Made by a program: the position numbers and the translations under genes
Part shown: piece by piece, positions 33,639 through 41,195 of the stretch
Layout of the letters: each line of letters starts with the position of its first letter
How positions within the stretch are numbered: the first letter of the stretch is position 1
Notes under the pieces: generated by a model
What the model was told of the DNA's origin: nothing
Database searches by the model: none
What the model saw: only the letters and a program-made list of their open reading frames with translations
Assembly: GCA_001823095.1 (NCBI GenBank)
Contig: MHTL01000008.1
Coordinates: 2,221-50,488 of the forward strand
Origin: Candidatus Vogelbacteria bacterium RIFOXYD1_FULL_51_18
GTDB taxonomy: Bacteria; Patescibacteriota; Minisyncoccia; Phycocordibacterales; UBA9988
DNA: 48,268 nt
Direction of reading: 5' to 3'

Positions 33639-34781
33639 ATGAAGCGCACCATTGCCGCAATCGGTATTGTGTTGCTCCTGCCATCTTTTACCTACGCGGC
33701 GCTCATTAAGGGAGGGGAGGAGTATACGCTCCGCGAGGATGACAGTGTTTTTGGAGACCTGTACGTGGGAGCTGGCACTGCCTTGGTGTCCGGAACAGTT
33801 TCCGGCGACCTAAGCATTGGTGGCGGCTCTGTGCTGTATTTAGGAAATACCAGTGGCGATGTGCTTGTGGGCGGAGGCAACCTCACGCTTACCGGGAGCG
33901 TGGGAGATGACCTTCGCGCCGCAGGCGGCACGGTAACGGTGAGCGGCCCCATCCGCGGAGACTTGGTTATTGCGGGCGGCTCTGTGCGCATTGAGTCAAG
34001 CGCCCGTATCGGCGGCGACGTGCTCATTGCGGGCGGCCGCGTGCTTGTTGACGGGCCGGTAGCGGGTAATCTGCGTGTCTACGGCGGGCAAGTTGATATT
34101 GAAAATAGTATCGGCGGGTCCGCCGATATCTCGGCGGACAAGGTAAACATCGGGTCGCGTGCATCCATCAAAGGCGACCTTTCGTATCGCGCGCCACAGC
34201 GGGCGGTGATTGCAGAAGGCGCCACTGTGGGCGGTCATACTATCTATAAAGAGAGCAGGGACTTTGTGGGAATCGGAAAAAATTCCCTGCGCGAGGCGCT
34301 CTTGGCATTTCTTGGGCTCTGGCTCATTCTCAAATTCATGATGACGCTCCTTGCCGCATTGGTCATTACACTCCTCTTCGGCAACCTCGCAAGAGAGCTC
34401 TCCGCGCGCGCGGTAAAAGAGCCATGGTGGAGTCTCTTGATGGGTTTTGCTTTGGTGGTCTGTGTTCCCATTGCGGCAGTGTTTACCTTTATGACCATCG
34501 TCGGCGCACCGTTGGGTGTGCTCGCGCTCATCCTCTATGCATTTTTCCTGCTTTTGTCAGTCCCCATGGCGGGGATAGTGCTCGGTGCCTGGATGCTAAA
34601 ACTGCTTAAAAAAACAGGGGCAGTGGAAATTAACTGGCAGAGAACTGTGCTGGGTGTTCTCCTCTATACGGCTCTCGGGTTCATCCCCGTTATCGGCTGG
34701 GTACTCAAGCTCGCGCTGATTCTCTCGTCGCTGGGCGCCTTCTCTCACTATTGGTATCGCTTTGTCTGGCTGAATCGCTAA
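33639..34781 (+). CDS. bactofilin-like polymer-forming membrane protein
   Basis: 380 residues. A signal peptide (1-19) is followed by a beta-helix of short Gly/Val repeats (GDVLVGGGNLTLTG, GDLVIAGGSVRIES, GDVLIAGGRVLVDG), typical of bactofilin/polymer-forming proteins, to about residue 195. The C-terminal half has four membrane helices. Bactofilins polymerise into scaffolds for envelope enzymes; this membrane-fused, exported layout differs from the cytosolic classic form. A single-gene unit followed by a strong palindromic hairpin. Confidence 0.85.
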   Translation: MKRTIAAIGIVLLLPSFTYAALIKGGEEYTLREDDSVFGDLYVGAGTALVSGTVSGDLSIGGGSVLYLGNTSGDVLVGGGNLTLTGSVGDDLRAAGGTVTVSGPIRGDLVIAGGSVRIESSARIGGDVLIAGGRVLVDGPVAGNLRVYGGQVDIENSIGGSADISADKVNIGSRASIKGDLSYRAPQRAVIAEGATVGGHTIYKESRDFVGIGKNSLREALLAFLGLWLILKFMMTLLAALVITLLFGNLARELSARAVKEPWWSLLMGFALVVCVPIAAVFTFMTIVGAPLGVLALILYAFFLLLSVPMAGIVLGAWMLKLLKKTGAVEINWQRTVLGVLLYTALGFIPVIGWVLKLALILSSLGAFSHYWYRFVWLNR

Positions 34782-34786
34782 CCCCA

Positions 34787-34818
34787 CTTCGTTCGCCGAG
34801 GCGAACTATGGCGGGGCG
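34787..34818. repeat. short dispersed repeat (GTTCGC..GCGAAC), copy 2
   Basis: Starts CTTCGTTCGCC and contains GTTCGCC/GGCGAAC. It closely matches 1202-1233. Confidence 0.5.
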
Positions 34819-34825
34819 AGTAAAA

Positions 34826-34851
34826 AAGCCCCGACGGCGCCGTCGGGGCTT
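34826..34851. terminator. 26-bp perfect palindromic terminator
   Basis: AAGCCCCGACGGC and its exact complement GCCGTCGGGGCTT, with a run of six T on the minus strand side. It would end minus-strand transcripts and probably also the bactofilin-like gene. A second hairpin, CGCTATGG/CCATAGCG, follows at 34852-34877. The remaining gap to 35150 holds no clear gene; a nine-codon ORF at 35057 after a TGCTAGGAT box may be a gene remnant. Confidence 0.7.
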
Positions 34852-35150
34852 CGCTATGGCTAATTGTGTCCATAGCGTGAAGAAGGCGGGGTGGGGGAAT
34901 CGCCTCTGCGTCTGTCTAGCACTAGAACAGATAATGATAGAATAATAGATGATGAACAAAAGTCCAGATGTAACCTAGCAAATCATGAAGAATATGTCAA
35001 ACTGCTGTACTAGTCCAGCACGTTAACAAGACCGCGCTTCTCTGCTAGGATGAACCATGGCTATCTATTCTAAAATTAGCTGACTTGTTCCTTGGCACTT
35101 GCTTGCCCTGCGGAGCCTTGGCGGAGTGGGGATACTTGGTACTTATTGAC

Positions 35151-35221
35151 GGGCCTATGGTCTAGTGGTACGACGCCACATTCGCATTGTGGAGACGGGA
35201 GTCCGATTCTCCCTAGGTCCA
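35151..35221 (+). tRNA. tRNA-Ala(CGC)
   Basis: Acceptor GGGCCTA/TAGGTCC includes the G3:U70 pair that marks alanine tRNAs; the anticodon loop TTCGCAT gives CGC; discriminator A. Repeat B and the recombinase gene begin directly at its 3' end. Confidence 0.93.
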
Positions 35222-35319
35222 CATTTTAGAAAAGCGCAAGGATTTGGAAGCCGCCTCGCTTCGCTCGGCGGCCAAATCGTAAGGTTTTCTGGACGAAAAA
35301 ATCAGTTGGCGATTCTGCA
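35219..35319 (+). repeat. repeat B, copy 1 (at tRNA-Ala 3' end)
   Basis: 101 bp starting CCACATTTTAGAAAAGCGC, with a GCCGCC/GGCGGC hairpin, ending at GATTCTGCA. It is the reverse complement of 36709-36809 with one mismatch seen. It includes the 3' end of the recombinase coding sequence and starts within the last bases of tRNA-Ala. Confidence 0.85.
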
Positions 35320-36097
35320 AAATGCAGTTCGAGCCGATATTTTTAAGAAATGTTGTCATTTCTGTCTTGTTTTCGGATTCAAGCAGTTTCGCGGCTTGAT
35401 TTAAGGACAAAACGAACTCACGAGCCGGTTCGAGCCACGATAGACCTTTCTGTTCAAAATCTTCTATTTGTTCCTTTAATCCGACCTTTTGCTTGACTAA
35501 CTTTTCTTTGCGAGAGGTGTATTCCTCCGCAGTAATCGTTTCGGCTAAATAGACATCAAGCAGTTTCTCTAGTTTTTGCTCATTCACCGCAAATTCTGTT
35601 TTGAGATCTTGGGCAGTAGTTTTGGCTTGTTCCTTTGCGCGGGATTCTTCCTTTTCAAGTTTGGCCAAAACCATTTCTGTGTCGTAGCTCGACAAAGAAA
35701 CTTTTTGAAGGAAAGATTTGATTTGCGGATATAGTTCCTCGCCCCGCAAAAAGTGTTTTTCTTGGCAAGGGCCCTTCTTCTTGGTGCAACGGTAGTAAAT
35801 ATATTCTTTGCCGCTTGGCTTGATTTTCTTTTCAGCTGTTATAGCCGCAGAGCAAGGACACTTCATTAAGCCAAGAAAATCAAAATTGTGCTTTTTAACT
35901 TTTTGCGGTTTTCCTTTCTCTCGCATAATTTCCTGCACCCTATCAAAAAGTTTCTTTGAAATTAGCGGCTCGTGAGTTGCTTCGTGGATTTCACCTTTGT
36001 ATTTCATAAGACCGAGGTAGAAAACATTTTGTAAAAGCTCATGGACTTTTCCGATCGAAATATCGTTGCCCAAATTGCTTTTGAGATTTACTCGTTT

Positions 36098-36232
36098 GCA
36101 CCACTCGGCTATCTCAATAATCCGAAAACAAGAGGCATTGATGTTGATCGAGAAAAAGCTCACAAAGTTAAAAAGATTTTTGAGCTTTATGCCACCGGAA
36201 ATTACAATCTCCGCGAATTAGCCGAGTGGTGC
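36098..36232 (+). mobile_element. invertible segment with 14-bp inverted repeats inside the recombinase gene
   Basis: GCACCACTCGGCTA (36098-36111) is the exact reverse complement of 36219-36232. The 107 bp between encode, on the plus strand, YLNNPKTRGIDVDREKAH, then KVKKIFELYATGNYNLRE: family-typical recombinase residues in the wrong orientation for this gene. The repeats code APLG(Y) on one strand and (L/I)AEWC on the other, so both junctions stay in frame after inversion. Confidence 0.8.
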
Positions 36233-36708
36233 TCCGCTTGGCCACACACCGTTTCGTACTTTTTGCCTCATTCCGCGCGTTACATTCTCGCGCAGGGTGT
36301 CCACATAATATTTACTTTGGCCAAAAGCAATTTGGAGCATAAATAAACCCTGCGGTGTCGCTTCGAACCAAAATGTCGGGAATTTTAGCGCAACAATTTT
36401 TAGCGTATCCACAAAATATATGACCTTGCCACCATCAATCGAGTTTCTCGCTAAACGGTCTGGATTCCACGCTAAAATTCCCGAGGCAACACCTTTTTCA
36501 ATTTCGCCAAGCATTTCGTTAAATACTTCGCGACCCGGTTCTTTCGCGGTTTTGGACTCATAAAATTCTTTCACCACAAACAGATTTTGTTGCTTGGCGA
36601 ATTCCCGAAGCTCCGTCAATTGTGCCTCAATACTTAAAACTTGACGTTCTTCGTCCTCACTTGATTTTCTACAACTTGGTTTTGATTAAAAATTTTCTTT
36701 TCCCAAAA

Positions 36709-36809
36709 TGCAGAATCGCCAACTGATTTTTTCGCCCAGAAAACCTTACGATTTGGCCGCCGAGCGAAGCGAGGCGGCTTCCAAATCCTTGCGCTTTTCT
36801 AAAATGTGG
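36709..36809 (-). repeat. repeat B, copy 2
   Basis: 101 bp, reverse complement of copy 1 at the tRNA-Ala end. With copy 1 it brackets the recombinase gene as an inverted repeat. Confidence 0.85.
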
Positions 36810-36910
36810 TCTATTCTTGAAATAGTTCGGACGCATTTCGCCGCCGCAGGCGGCGAGGAAAGCCCACCGCAAAATTCCGAAATCGCGGCTCCGCCGCGCC
36901 GATAAAAACT
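36810..36910 (-). repeat. repeat A, copy 2
   Basis: On the minus strand it carries the TATCGGCGCGGCGGAGCCGC hairpin and ends GCGAAATGCGTCCGAACT then ATTTCAAGAATAGACC, matching 37787-37913. It runs directly into repeat B, so A and B form a composite. Confidence 0.8.
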
Positions 36911-36975
36911 GCCAAAGAACCTGTAAAAATATCGGCTCGAGCTGCATTTTAATTTTGGGAAAGGAAAATTTTTAA
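36901..36975 (+). pseudogene. possible 3' remnant of a second recombinase
   Basis: The plus-strand frame reads ...TCKNIGSSCILILGKENF and stops at 36975, similar to the KNIGSNCILQN tail of the main recombinase. Short homology; could instead be duplicated flanking DNA. Sequence at 36948-36982 is also an imperfect inverted match of 36684-36710. Confidence 0.35.
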
Positions 36976-37002
36976 TCATAAAATTCATAAGATTTAGGCC
37001 AT

Positions 37003-37029
37003 AAAAACAGCAGAAATGCTGGTTTTTTT
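37003..37029 (+). terminator. terminator-like hairpin
   Basis: CAGCA/TGCTG stem around GAAA followed by eight T, lying just upstream of the next promoter. Confidence 0.6.
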
Positions 37030-37037
37030 TGTCGCTA

Positions 37038-37066
37038 TTGACTTTCTTATGCACATATGCTATATT
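37038..37066 (+). promoter_or_regulatory. promoter of the 37180 gene
   Basis: TTGACT (37038-37043), 17-nt spacer, extended -10 TGCTATATT (ending 37066). This is the closest to consensus in the window. The leader would be about 107 nt long, unusual here, and has a small CAGAA/TTCTG hairpin. Confidence 0.7.
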
Positions 37067-37179
37067 TGAGTTGTTATCAGAATGGTTCTGGTAACGGTAC
37101 CTTGAATCCGTCGCTGATGGCCCGTAGAGATGAGTAATCCTGCGGTAAACCAAGCGACACAAGAGAAGGAGAAGTAGCC

Positions 37180-37659
37180 ATGTCGATCAACGTGTATCTG
37201 AAGGATGGTGTGGAACAGCTCGAAGAGTTTCAGACCAAGGAGCGGAAGTCGAAGGACGAACAGCAGTGGAACGAATACTATCTCCCGGGTCTCCAAGTTT
37301 CCCGAGACAAGGGACGGTGGTATTTTTACCTTCACGAGCTGACTGATCCGATCCCTCCCATCGTGAGAGACCTCGTGGACGAGATCTCGTTCTACGATCG
37401 GATTCCGCGTCGTCCAGAGCGTGCCATTGGCATCTACAAGCACGATGATGCTGAGGCAGAACTCGACCGCAGCGGCGAAGCTGTGAGCTACGGCCTGAGA
37501 ATCCGCGGCAAGAGCATGGAGAACATGCTTGAGCTGTACCGGAGAATCAGGGCCGGCAAGATCACTCCGATGGAAAGCTGGGACACGGAGCAGGAGATGC
37601 CTCAAACCCCAGAGACTCCGGTTCCCGACGCCGTAGCTGACGAAATCAGCATCTCCTAG
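37180..37659 (+). CDS. hypothetical protein, foreign-looking, 159 aa
   Basis: 159 residues, soluble, with an acidic Pro/Thr-rich C-terminal tail (MPQTPETPVPDAVADE). I do not recognise the family. All lysines are AAG, as in the 26-670 gene, and unlike most neighbours. It has a near-consensus promoter, a long leader, a strong Shine-Dalgarno (GAAGGAG) and a double-hairpin terminator, then repeat A. Repeat A also lies inverted upstream, so the gene sits between two copies. A phage or mobile-cassette origin is inferred. Confidence 0.75.
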   Translation: MSINVYLKDGVEQLEEFQTKERKSKDEQQWNEYYLPGLQVSRDKGRWYFYLHELTDPIPPIVRDLVDEISFYDRIPRRPERAIGIYKHDDAEAELDRSGEAVSYGLRIRGKSMENMLELYRRIRAGKITPMESWDTEQEMPQTPETPVPDAVADEISIS

Positions 37660-37690
37660 TTTTAACAAGGACTGAGCAGACCCACTGCTC

Positions 37691-37724
37691 CCCGCTACGT
37701 CTTCGGACCTAGCGGGTTTTTTCT
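37691..37724 (+). terminator. terminator of the 37180 gene
   Basis: CCCGCTA pairs with TAGCGGG, followed by six T. A smaller GAGCAG/CTGCTC hairpin precedes it. Confidence 0.88.
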
Positions 37725-37786
37725 TTTCATTTGTTTTTAAATGATTTATCATTTGATTGTATTCGTTACCCGAGTTCATTATTATT

Positions 37787-37913
37787 TGCCGCCAAAGAAA
37801 AACTTGAAATTGTTATCGGCGCGGCGGAGCCGCGATTTCAGAAATTCGCGAGGGGCCTTCCTCTCCGCCTGCGGCTGCGAAATGCGTCCGAACTATTTCA
37901 AGAATAGACCACC
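37787..37913 (+). repeat. repeat A, copy 3
   Basis: Starts GCCGCCAAAGAAAAACTTG as copy 1 does, contains the GCGGCGGAGCCGC hairpin, and ends CGTCCGAACTATTTCAAGAA then TAGACCAC. The mscL promoter follows within 10 nt. Confidence 0.8.
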
Positions 37914-37933
37914 AAATTGCTATACTATATCTC

Positions 37934-38235
37934 ATGAAAGGATTTATTGATTTTATCCGCGAGCAGGGAGTGGTGGGACTGGCGGTGGCTTTATCCTAGG
38001 CGGCGCGGTGTCTAAGGTCGTCTCGGCGCTGGTGAGCGACATTGTCAACCCGTTGCTCGGCCTCGTGCTCGGTGCGGCGGGAGACCTCAAGAGCGCCTCG
38101 CTCTCCATAGGCTCGGCGACCATTCTCTACGGCGACCTCATTGTAGTAATTATTGACTTTGTGGTCATTGCGCTTGTGGTCTACTACGGCATTAGGATTA
38201 TCGGCATTGATCGACTTGACAAGAAGAAAGTGTAG
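37934..38235 (+). pseudogene. mscL: mscL-like mechanosensitive channel with a frameshift
   Basis: The start reads MKGFIDFIREQGVVGLAVA, the typical MscL N-terminus, then a stop appears at 37997. One extra T in the TTT run at 37990-37992 would restore FILGGAVSKVVSALVSDIVN and continue to LDKKKV at 38235, giving a channel of about 100 residues. The TATACT -10 lies 7 nt before the ATG. It is either a recent inactivation or a single-base sequencing error; the rest of the frame is intact, which favours error or very recent loss. Confidence 0.8.
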
Positions 38236-38253
38236 AAATATACTATTATATAC

Positions 38254-38955
38254 ATGGAAGACGCTCACATTACCGAGCGCATCAGGGGCCTCCTTGCAGA
38301 AGGGAGGCGCAAAGAGGAGATATATCAAACGCTCCTTGCGGAGGGAGTGAGTCTTGCCGACATTGAATCAGGATTTACGGGGCCCACGCAGGAGGCGGCC
38401 AAGCGCGACACGCATCAATGGGCGGTGCGGGTAATCGTGGGCATTGGCGTGCTCCTCATTGCGGCGGGCGTCTTCTCTTTCATTGCGGCAAACTGGAACG
38501 AAATCAGCCGCGCCGGGAAAGTTGGCCTCATTCTTGCCGCCATGACGCTCTCGTACGGGATTGGCTGGTACCTCAAAGAGTTCCTCGGCTACATCCGCTC
38601 GGGCGAGGCGCTCATCTTTCTCGGCTCCATCGCCTATGGTGGAGGCATCTTCCTCGTCGCCCAGCTTTTTAATGTTGCAGTAGAATGGCCGGATGGCTTT
38701 ATCCTCTGGATGCTCGGCACTCTCATTATGGCTGTCGCCGTTGATTCTTATCTCCTTTACTACCTTGCCATGCCCATTGGTGCCGCGGCGCTTGTTGGAC
38801 ATCCGCTCATCATGGTTGAGCGCTTCTGGTCAGCAGGTAGTCCGGGCGCCATCCCGATGTCCCTCGCACTTCTCATCCTTGCCGTGGCGCTTACCTTTAC
38901 AGTCGGGTGGCTCATTCGTCGGAGGATGCCGGAAGAACAGAAAAAATTCTACTAA
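38254..38955 (+). CDS. DUF2157 membrane protein
   Basis: 233 residues. A cytosolic N-terminal helical part is followed by at least six membrane helices; GVLLIAAGVFSFIAANWNEI and SRAGKVGLILAAMTLSYGIGW are the DUF2157 signature. TATACT lies 9 nt before the ATG. It heads a tight three-gene run with the next membrane protein and the GDYXXLXY protein, a known association in other bacteria. Function unknown. Confidence 0.82.
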   Translation: MEDAHITERIRGLLAEGRRKEEIYQTLLAEGVSLADIESGFTGPTQEAAKRDTHQWAVRVIVGIGVLLIAAGVFSFIAANWNEISRAGKVGLILAAMTLSYGIGWYLKEFLGYIRSGEALIFLGSIAYGGGIFLVAQLFNVAVEWPDGFILWMLGTLIMAVAVDSYLLYYLAMPIGAAALVGHPLIMVERFWSAGSPGAIPMSLALLILAVALTFTVGWLIRRRMPEEQKKFY

Positions 38956-38959
38956 TACT

Positions 38960-40063
38960 ATGTTTGCGCTTGACTACATCCCCTTTCTCATTATCATCGC
39001 AGTCGCGATTCCGCTCCTCCTGCTCTTCTTTCTCCTGCGTCTTGTGCTCGGGTTTTTCAAAGGCAAGAGCGCGGCGGGCGTTCCCAGTGAGTGGCACCTA
39101 ATGGTAGCCAATTCCCGCGAGGATGCAGTGAGCCAAGCGCTCTTCCTCCTCTCCTTTCTCTTTCTCGGCATTACGCTCCTGCGCCTCAATCAGGAGATGA
39201 ATTACCTGCTACAGTGGCAGACGATACTCCTCATCTCATCCCTCGCCGCTCTCGCGGGCGCTTATACGTTAAAAAATGTGTATCTCCTTGCGGGCGGTCT
39301 GGTGAGCATCAGCATGTGGTGGACCACGCAGGCAGATCTCTGGGGTGAGAAAATTAACGTTGCTCCTGCATCCGTTGTTGCCGGCATCGGTCTCATTGCA
39401 ACACTTTTCTATACCTTGGGGCGCCTGCATGAGTGGAACCCGCGTGCCAAGCGCTTTGCGCTTACTTACCTTGTGTTTGGTCTCGTGTCCGCAACGGTCA
39501 TCCTTTTCATCTTCTCTACCGGCTTGGGACTCGAAGGTTTGGAAGAGCTCACCGACGGTGCGCCAATTACCCAGGTCCCGCAGGTACTCCTCTCTCTTCT
39601 TGTGTTTGCAATTGCCATTGTCGCCGCGCTTGCGATGGCGGTAATGAAGAAGCTCATCTTCCCCGGCGAGCTGGCAGGAGTGCTGATTGTTGCAGCGCTC
39701 ATTGGGAGCATCGCCTTCCTCCCCGCGCAGACGCTTGTCAAAGGTGACTCCTATGGCTTTTCGCGCGAGCTTACCAGTACGGGCATCATCTGGGCGAGCA
39801 TCTTTAACATTGCACTCCTTGCCGAGCTCGTGGGCATCGTCTTTATGGGTTACGCGCGGCGCGCCACTTGGCTCATTAACCTTGGCGCCTTGGGGCTCTT
39901 CATCTTCATCTTTACCAAATACTTTGACTGGTTCTTTAGCTTTCTCAACAAGAGCGTCTTCTTTATCGGGGCGGGGCTCCTGCTCTTCCTGCTCGGTTGG
40001 GGGATGGAACGCGGCCGCCGCCGCATGCTTGCGCGCATGCGCGCGCAAGCGCCACAGCCATGA
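38960..40063 (+). CDS. multi-pass membrane protein (DUF4401-like position)
   Basis: 367 residues with about nine to ten membrane helices. The start at 38960 gives MFALDYIPFLIIIAVAIP and lies 4 nt after the upstream stop. The order DUF2157, a large polytopic protein, then GDYXXLXY matches the usual DUF2157-DUF4401-GDYXXLXY set, so this is probably the middle partner, though I cannot confirm the family by motif. Overlaps the next gene by 4 nt. Confidence 0.75.
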   Translation: MFALDYIPFLIIIAVAIPLLLLFFLLRLVLGFFKGKSAAGVPSEWHLMVANSREDAVSQALFLLSFLFLGITLLRLNQEMNYLLQWQTILLISSLAALAGAYTLKNVYLLAGGLVSISMWWTTQADLWGEKINVAPASVVAGIGLIATLFYTLGRLHEWNPRAKRFALTYLVFGLVSATVILFIFSTGLGLEGLEELTDGAPITQVPQVLLSLLVFAIAIVAALAMAVMKKLIFPGELAGVLIVAALIGSIAFLPAQTLVKGDSYGFSRELTSTGIIWASIFNIALLAELVGIVFMGYARRATWLINLGALGLFIFIFTKYFDWFFSFLNKSVFFIGAGLLLFLLGWGMERGRRRMLARMRAQAPQP

Positions 40064-40647
40064 TACCCAAGAGCACAAAATTTATTCTCGCCTTTGCCCT
40101 GCAGGTCATCGTCATCCTCGGGCTCATTATCCTCAACCTCTCGGTGGTGGAGGGCGGCACCGAAGTCTTTTTGCGCATCCAGCCTGTTGACCCACGCGAC
40201 CCGCTCCGCGGCGACTATGTGAGCTTCCAGTACGAGATTTCGCGGATTAGCTACTACCAGATCAGATCCGACAGCAATACTTCTGTCCGCAATGGAGATG
40301 AGCTCTATGTGGTGTTGCGAGAGGGGAGTCCGTATTGGCACGTTGATTATGCAAGTCTTACAATGCCACCTGTTAACAACGGTCTTATTTTTATCAAGGG
40401 CCGTGTGGTTTCGGGAGGTATAGACCCATATGCTCCCCGACAAGAGCTCGCAACTTCTACGCGGTTCATACCCATTACTCAAAAAGAATTTAGAGTCTCC
40501 TACGATATTGAGCAGTACTACATCCCCGAGGGGGCGGGGAACAATGTTAGCTTTTGGAATAAAGACGCAGGCATGCGCGTGAAGGTGGACGAGCGCGGCA
40601 AAGCCATTCCCACACAACTCTACGTTGACGGCAAAAAATGGCCGTAG
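40060..40647 (+). CDS. GDYXXLXY domain protein
   Basis: 195 residues: an N-terminal membrane anchor (about 5-25) and an outside domain with PVDPRDPLRGDYVSFQYEIS, the GDYXXLXY motif (here GDYVSFQY). The family is usually found with DUF2157. It overlaps the gene before (ATGA) and msrA after by 10 nt, tying this membrane set to the methionine sulfoxide reductases. Confidence 0.85.
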   Translation: MIPKSTKFILAFALQVIVILGLIILNLSVVEGGTEVFLRIQPVDPRDPLRGDYVSFQYEISRISYYQIRSDSNTSVRNGDELYVVLREGSPYWHVDYASLTMPPVNNGLIFIKGRVVSGGIDPYAPRQELATSTRFIPITQKEFRVSYDIEQYYIPEGAGNNVSFWNKDAGMRVKVDERGKAIPTQLYVDGKKWP

Positions 40648-41195
40648 AAGAGAAAGCAGTTTTTGGCGGGGGATGTTTTTGGTGCACGGAGGCAGTGTTT
40701 ACAATGCTTAAGGGGGTGAGTGCGGTAATGCCCGGCTATGCGACAAGTAATTCAAAAGATGCTAAAGAAGCCCCTAGTTATGAAGAAGTGAGTACAAGGG
40801 AGACGAATTATGTGGAATCGGTAGAGATTAGCTACGACCCAAGCATAACGACTTACCGCGAACTTCTTGACGTATTTTTTGCCTCTCACGACCCTACAAC
40901 ACTCAACCGGCAGGACAATGATGTGGGATCACAGTACCGCTCGGTAATTTTTTACCACGATGATGCAGAGCGCAAAGAAGTAGAGAAATATATAGAAAAG
41001 TGCCAGGTATCAGGCGCCAAGTATCAAGGGAGGAAAATTGTGACAGCGGTTGAGCCGCTGGTGAAATTTTACCCGGCGGAGGACTACCACCATGACTACT
41101 TTGCAACACATAAGAACGCGCCCTATTGCCAGCTCATCATTGAACCGAAGCTGGAAAAGATTAAAAGCGCATTTGCTGATAAGATACAAAAATGA
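40638..41195 (+). CDS. msrA: peptide methionine-S-sulfoxide reductase
   Basis: 185 residues. MsrA repairs the S form of oxidised methionine. The catalytic motif GGGCFWCTEAVF lies at residues 10-21, followed by GYATS, YESVEISYDP-like YVESVEISYDP, and the CxxxH-rich YHHDYF segment. No signal peptide, so cytosolic. It overlaps both the gene upstream and msrB (4 nt). Confidence 0.94.
   Translation: MAVEEKAVFGGGCFWCTEAVFTMLKGVSAVMPGYATSNSKDAKEAPSYEEVSTRETNYVESVEISYDPSITTYRELLDVFFASHDPTTLNRQDNDVGSQYRSVIFYHDDAERKEVEKYIEKCQVSGAKYQGRKIVTAVEPLVKFYPAEDYHHDYFATHKNAPYCQLIIEPKLEKIKSAFADKIQK

Larger units (their letters stand above)
35213..36676 (-). pseudogene. large serine recombinase, split by an internal inversion and 5'-truncated
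   Basis: The 5' part (from about 36676) reads CRKSSEDEERQVLSIEAQL and LAWNPDRLARNSIDGGK, the resolvase domain, but its first residues with the catalytic Ser region upstream of CRKSS are cut off. It runs to NGVWPSGAPLG and stops at 36218. The 3' part resumes at AEWCKRVNLKSN (36111 downward) with the recombinase and zinc-ribbon domains (FYLGLMKYKGEIHE, MKCPCSA) and a coiled coil, ending NIGSNCILQNRQL. The missing 43 or so residues are encoded on the opposite strand between 36098 and 36232. Flipping that segment gives one continuous frame. The tail overlaps repeat B and tRNA-Ala. Confidence 0.85.

Noticed and set aside
36041-36346. Plus-strand reading frame as a separate small recombinase-like gene
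   Set aside because: Its recognisable part is limited to the segment between the 14-bp inverted repeats; the flanks are nonsense. It is better explained as an inverted piece of the minus-strand recombinase.
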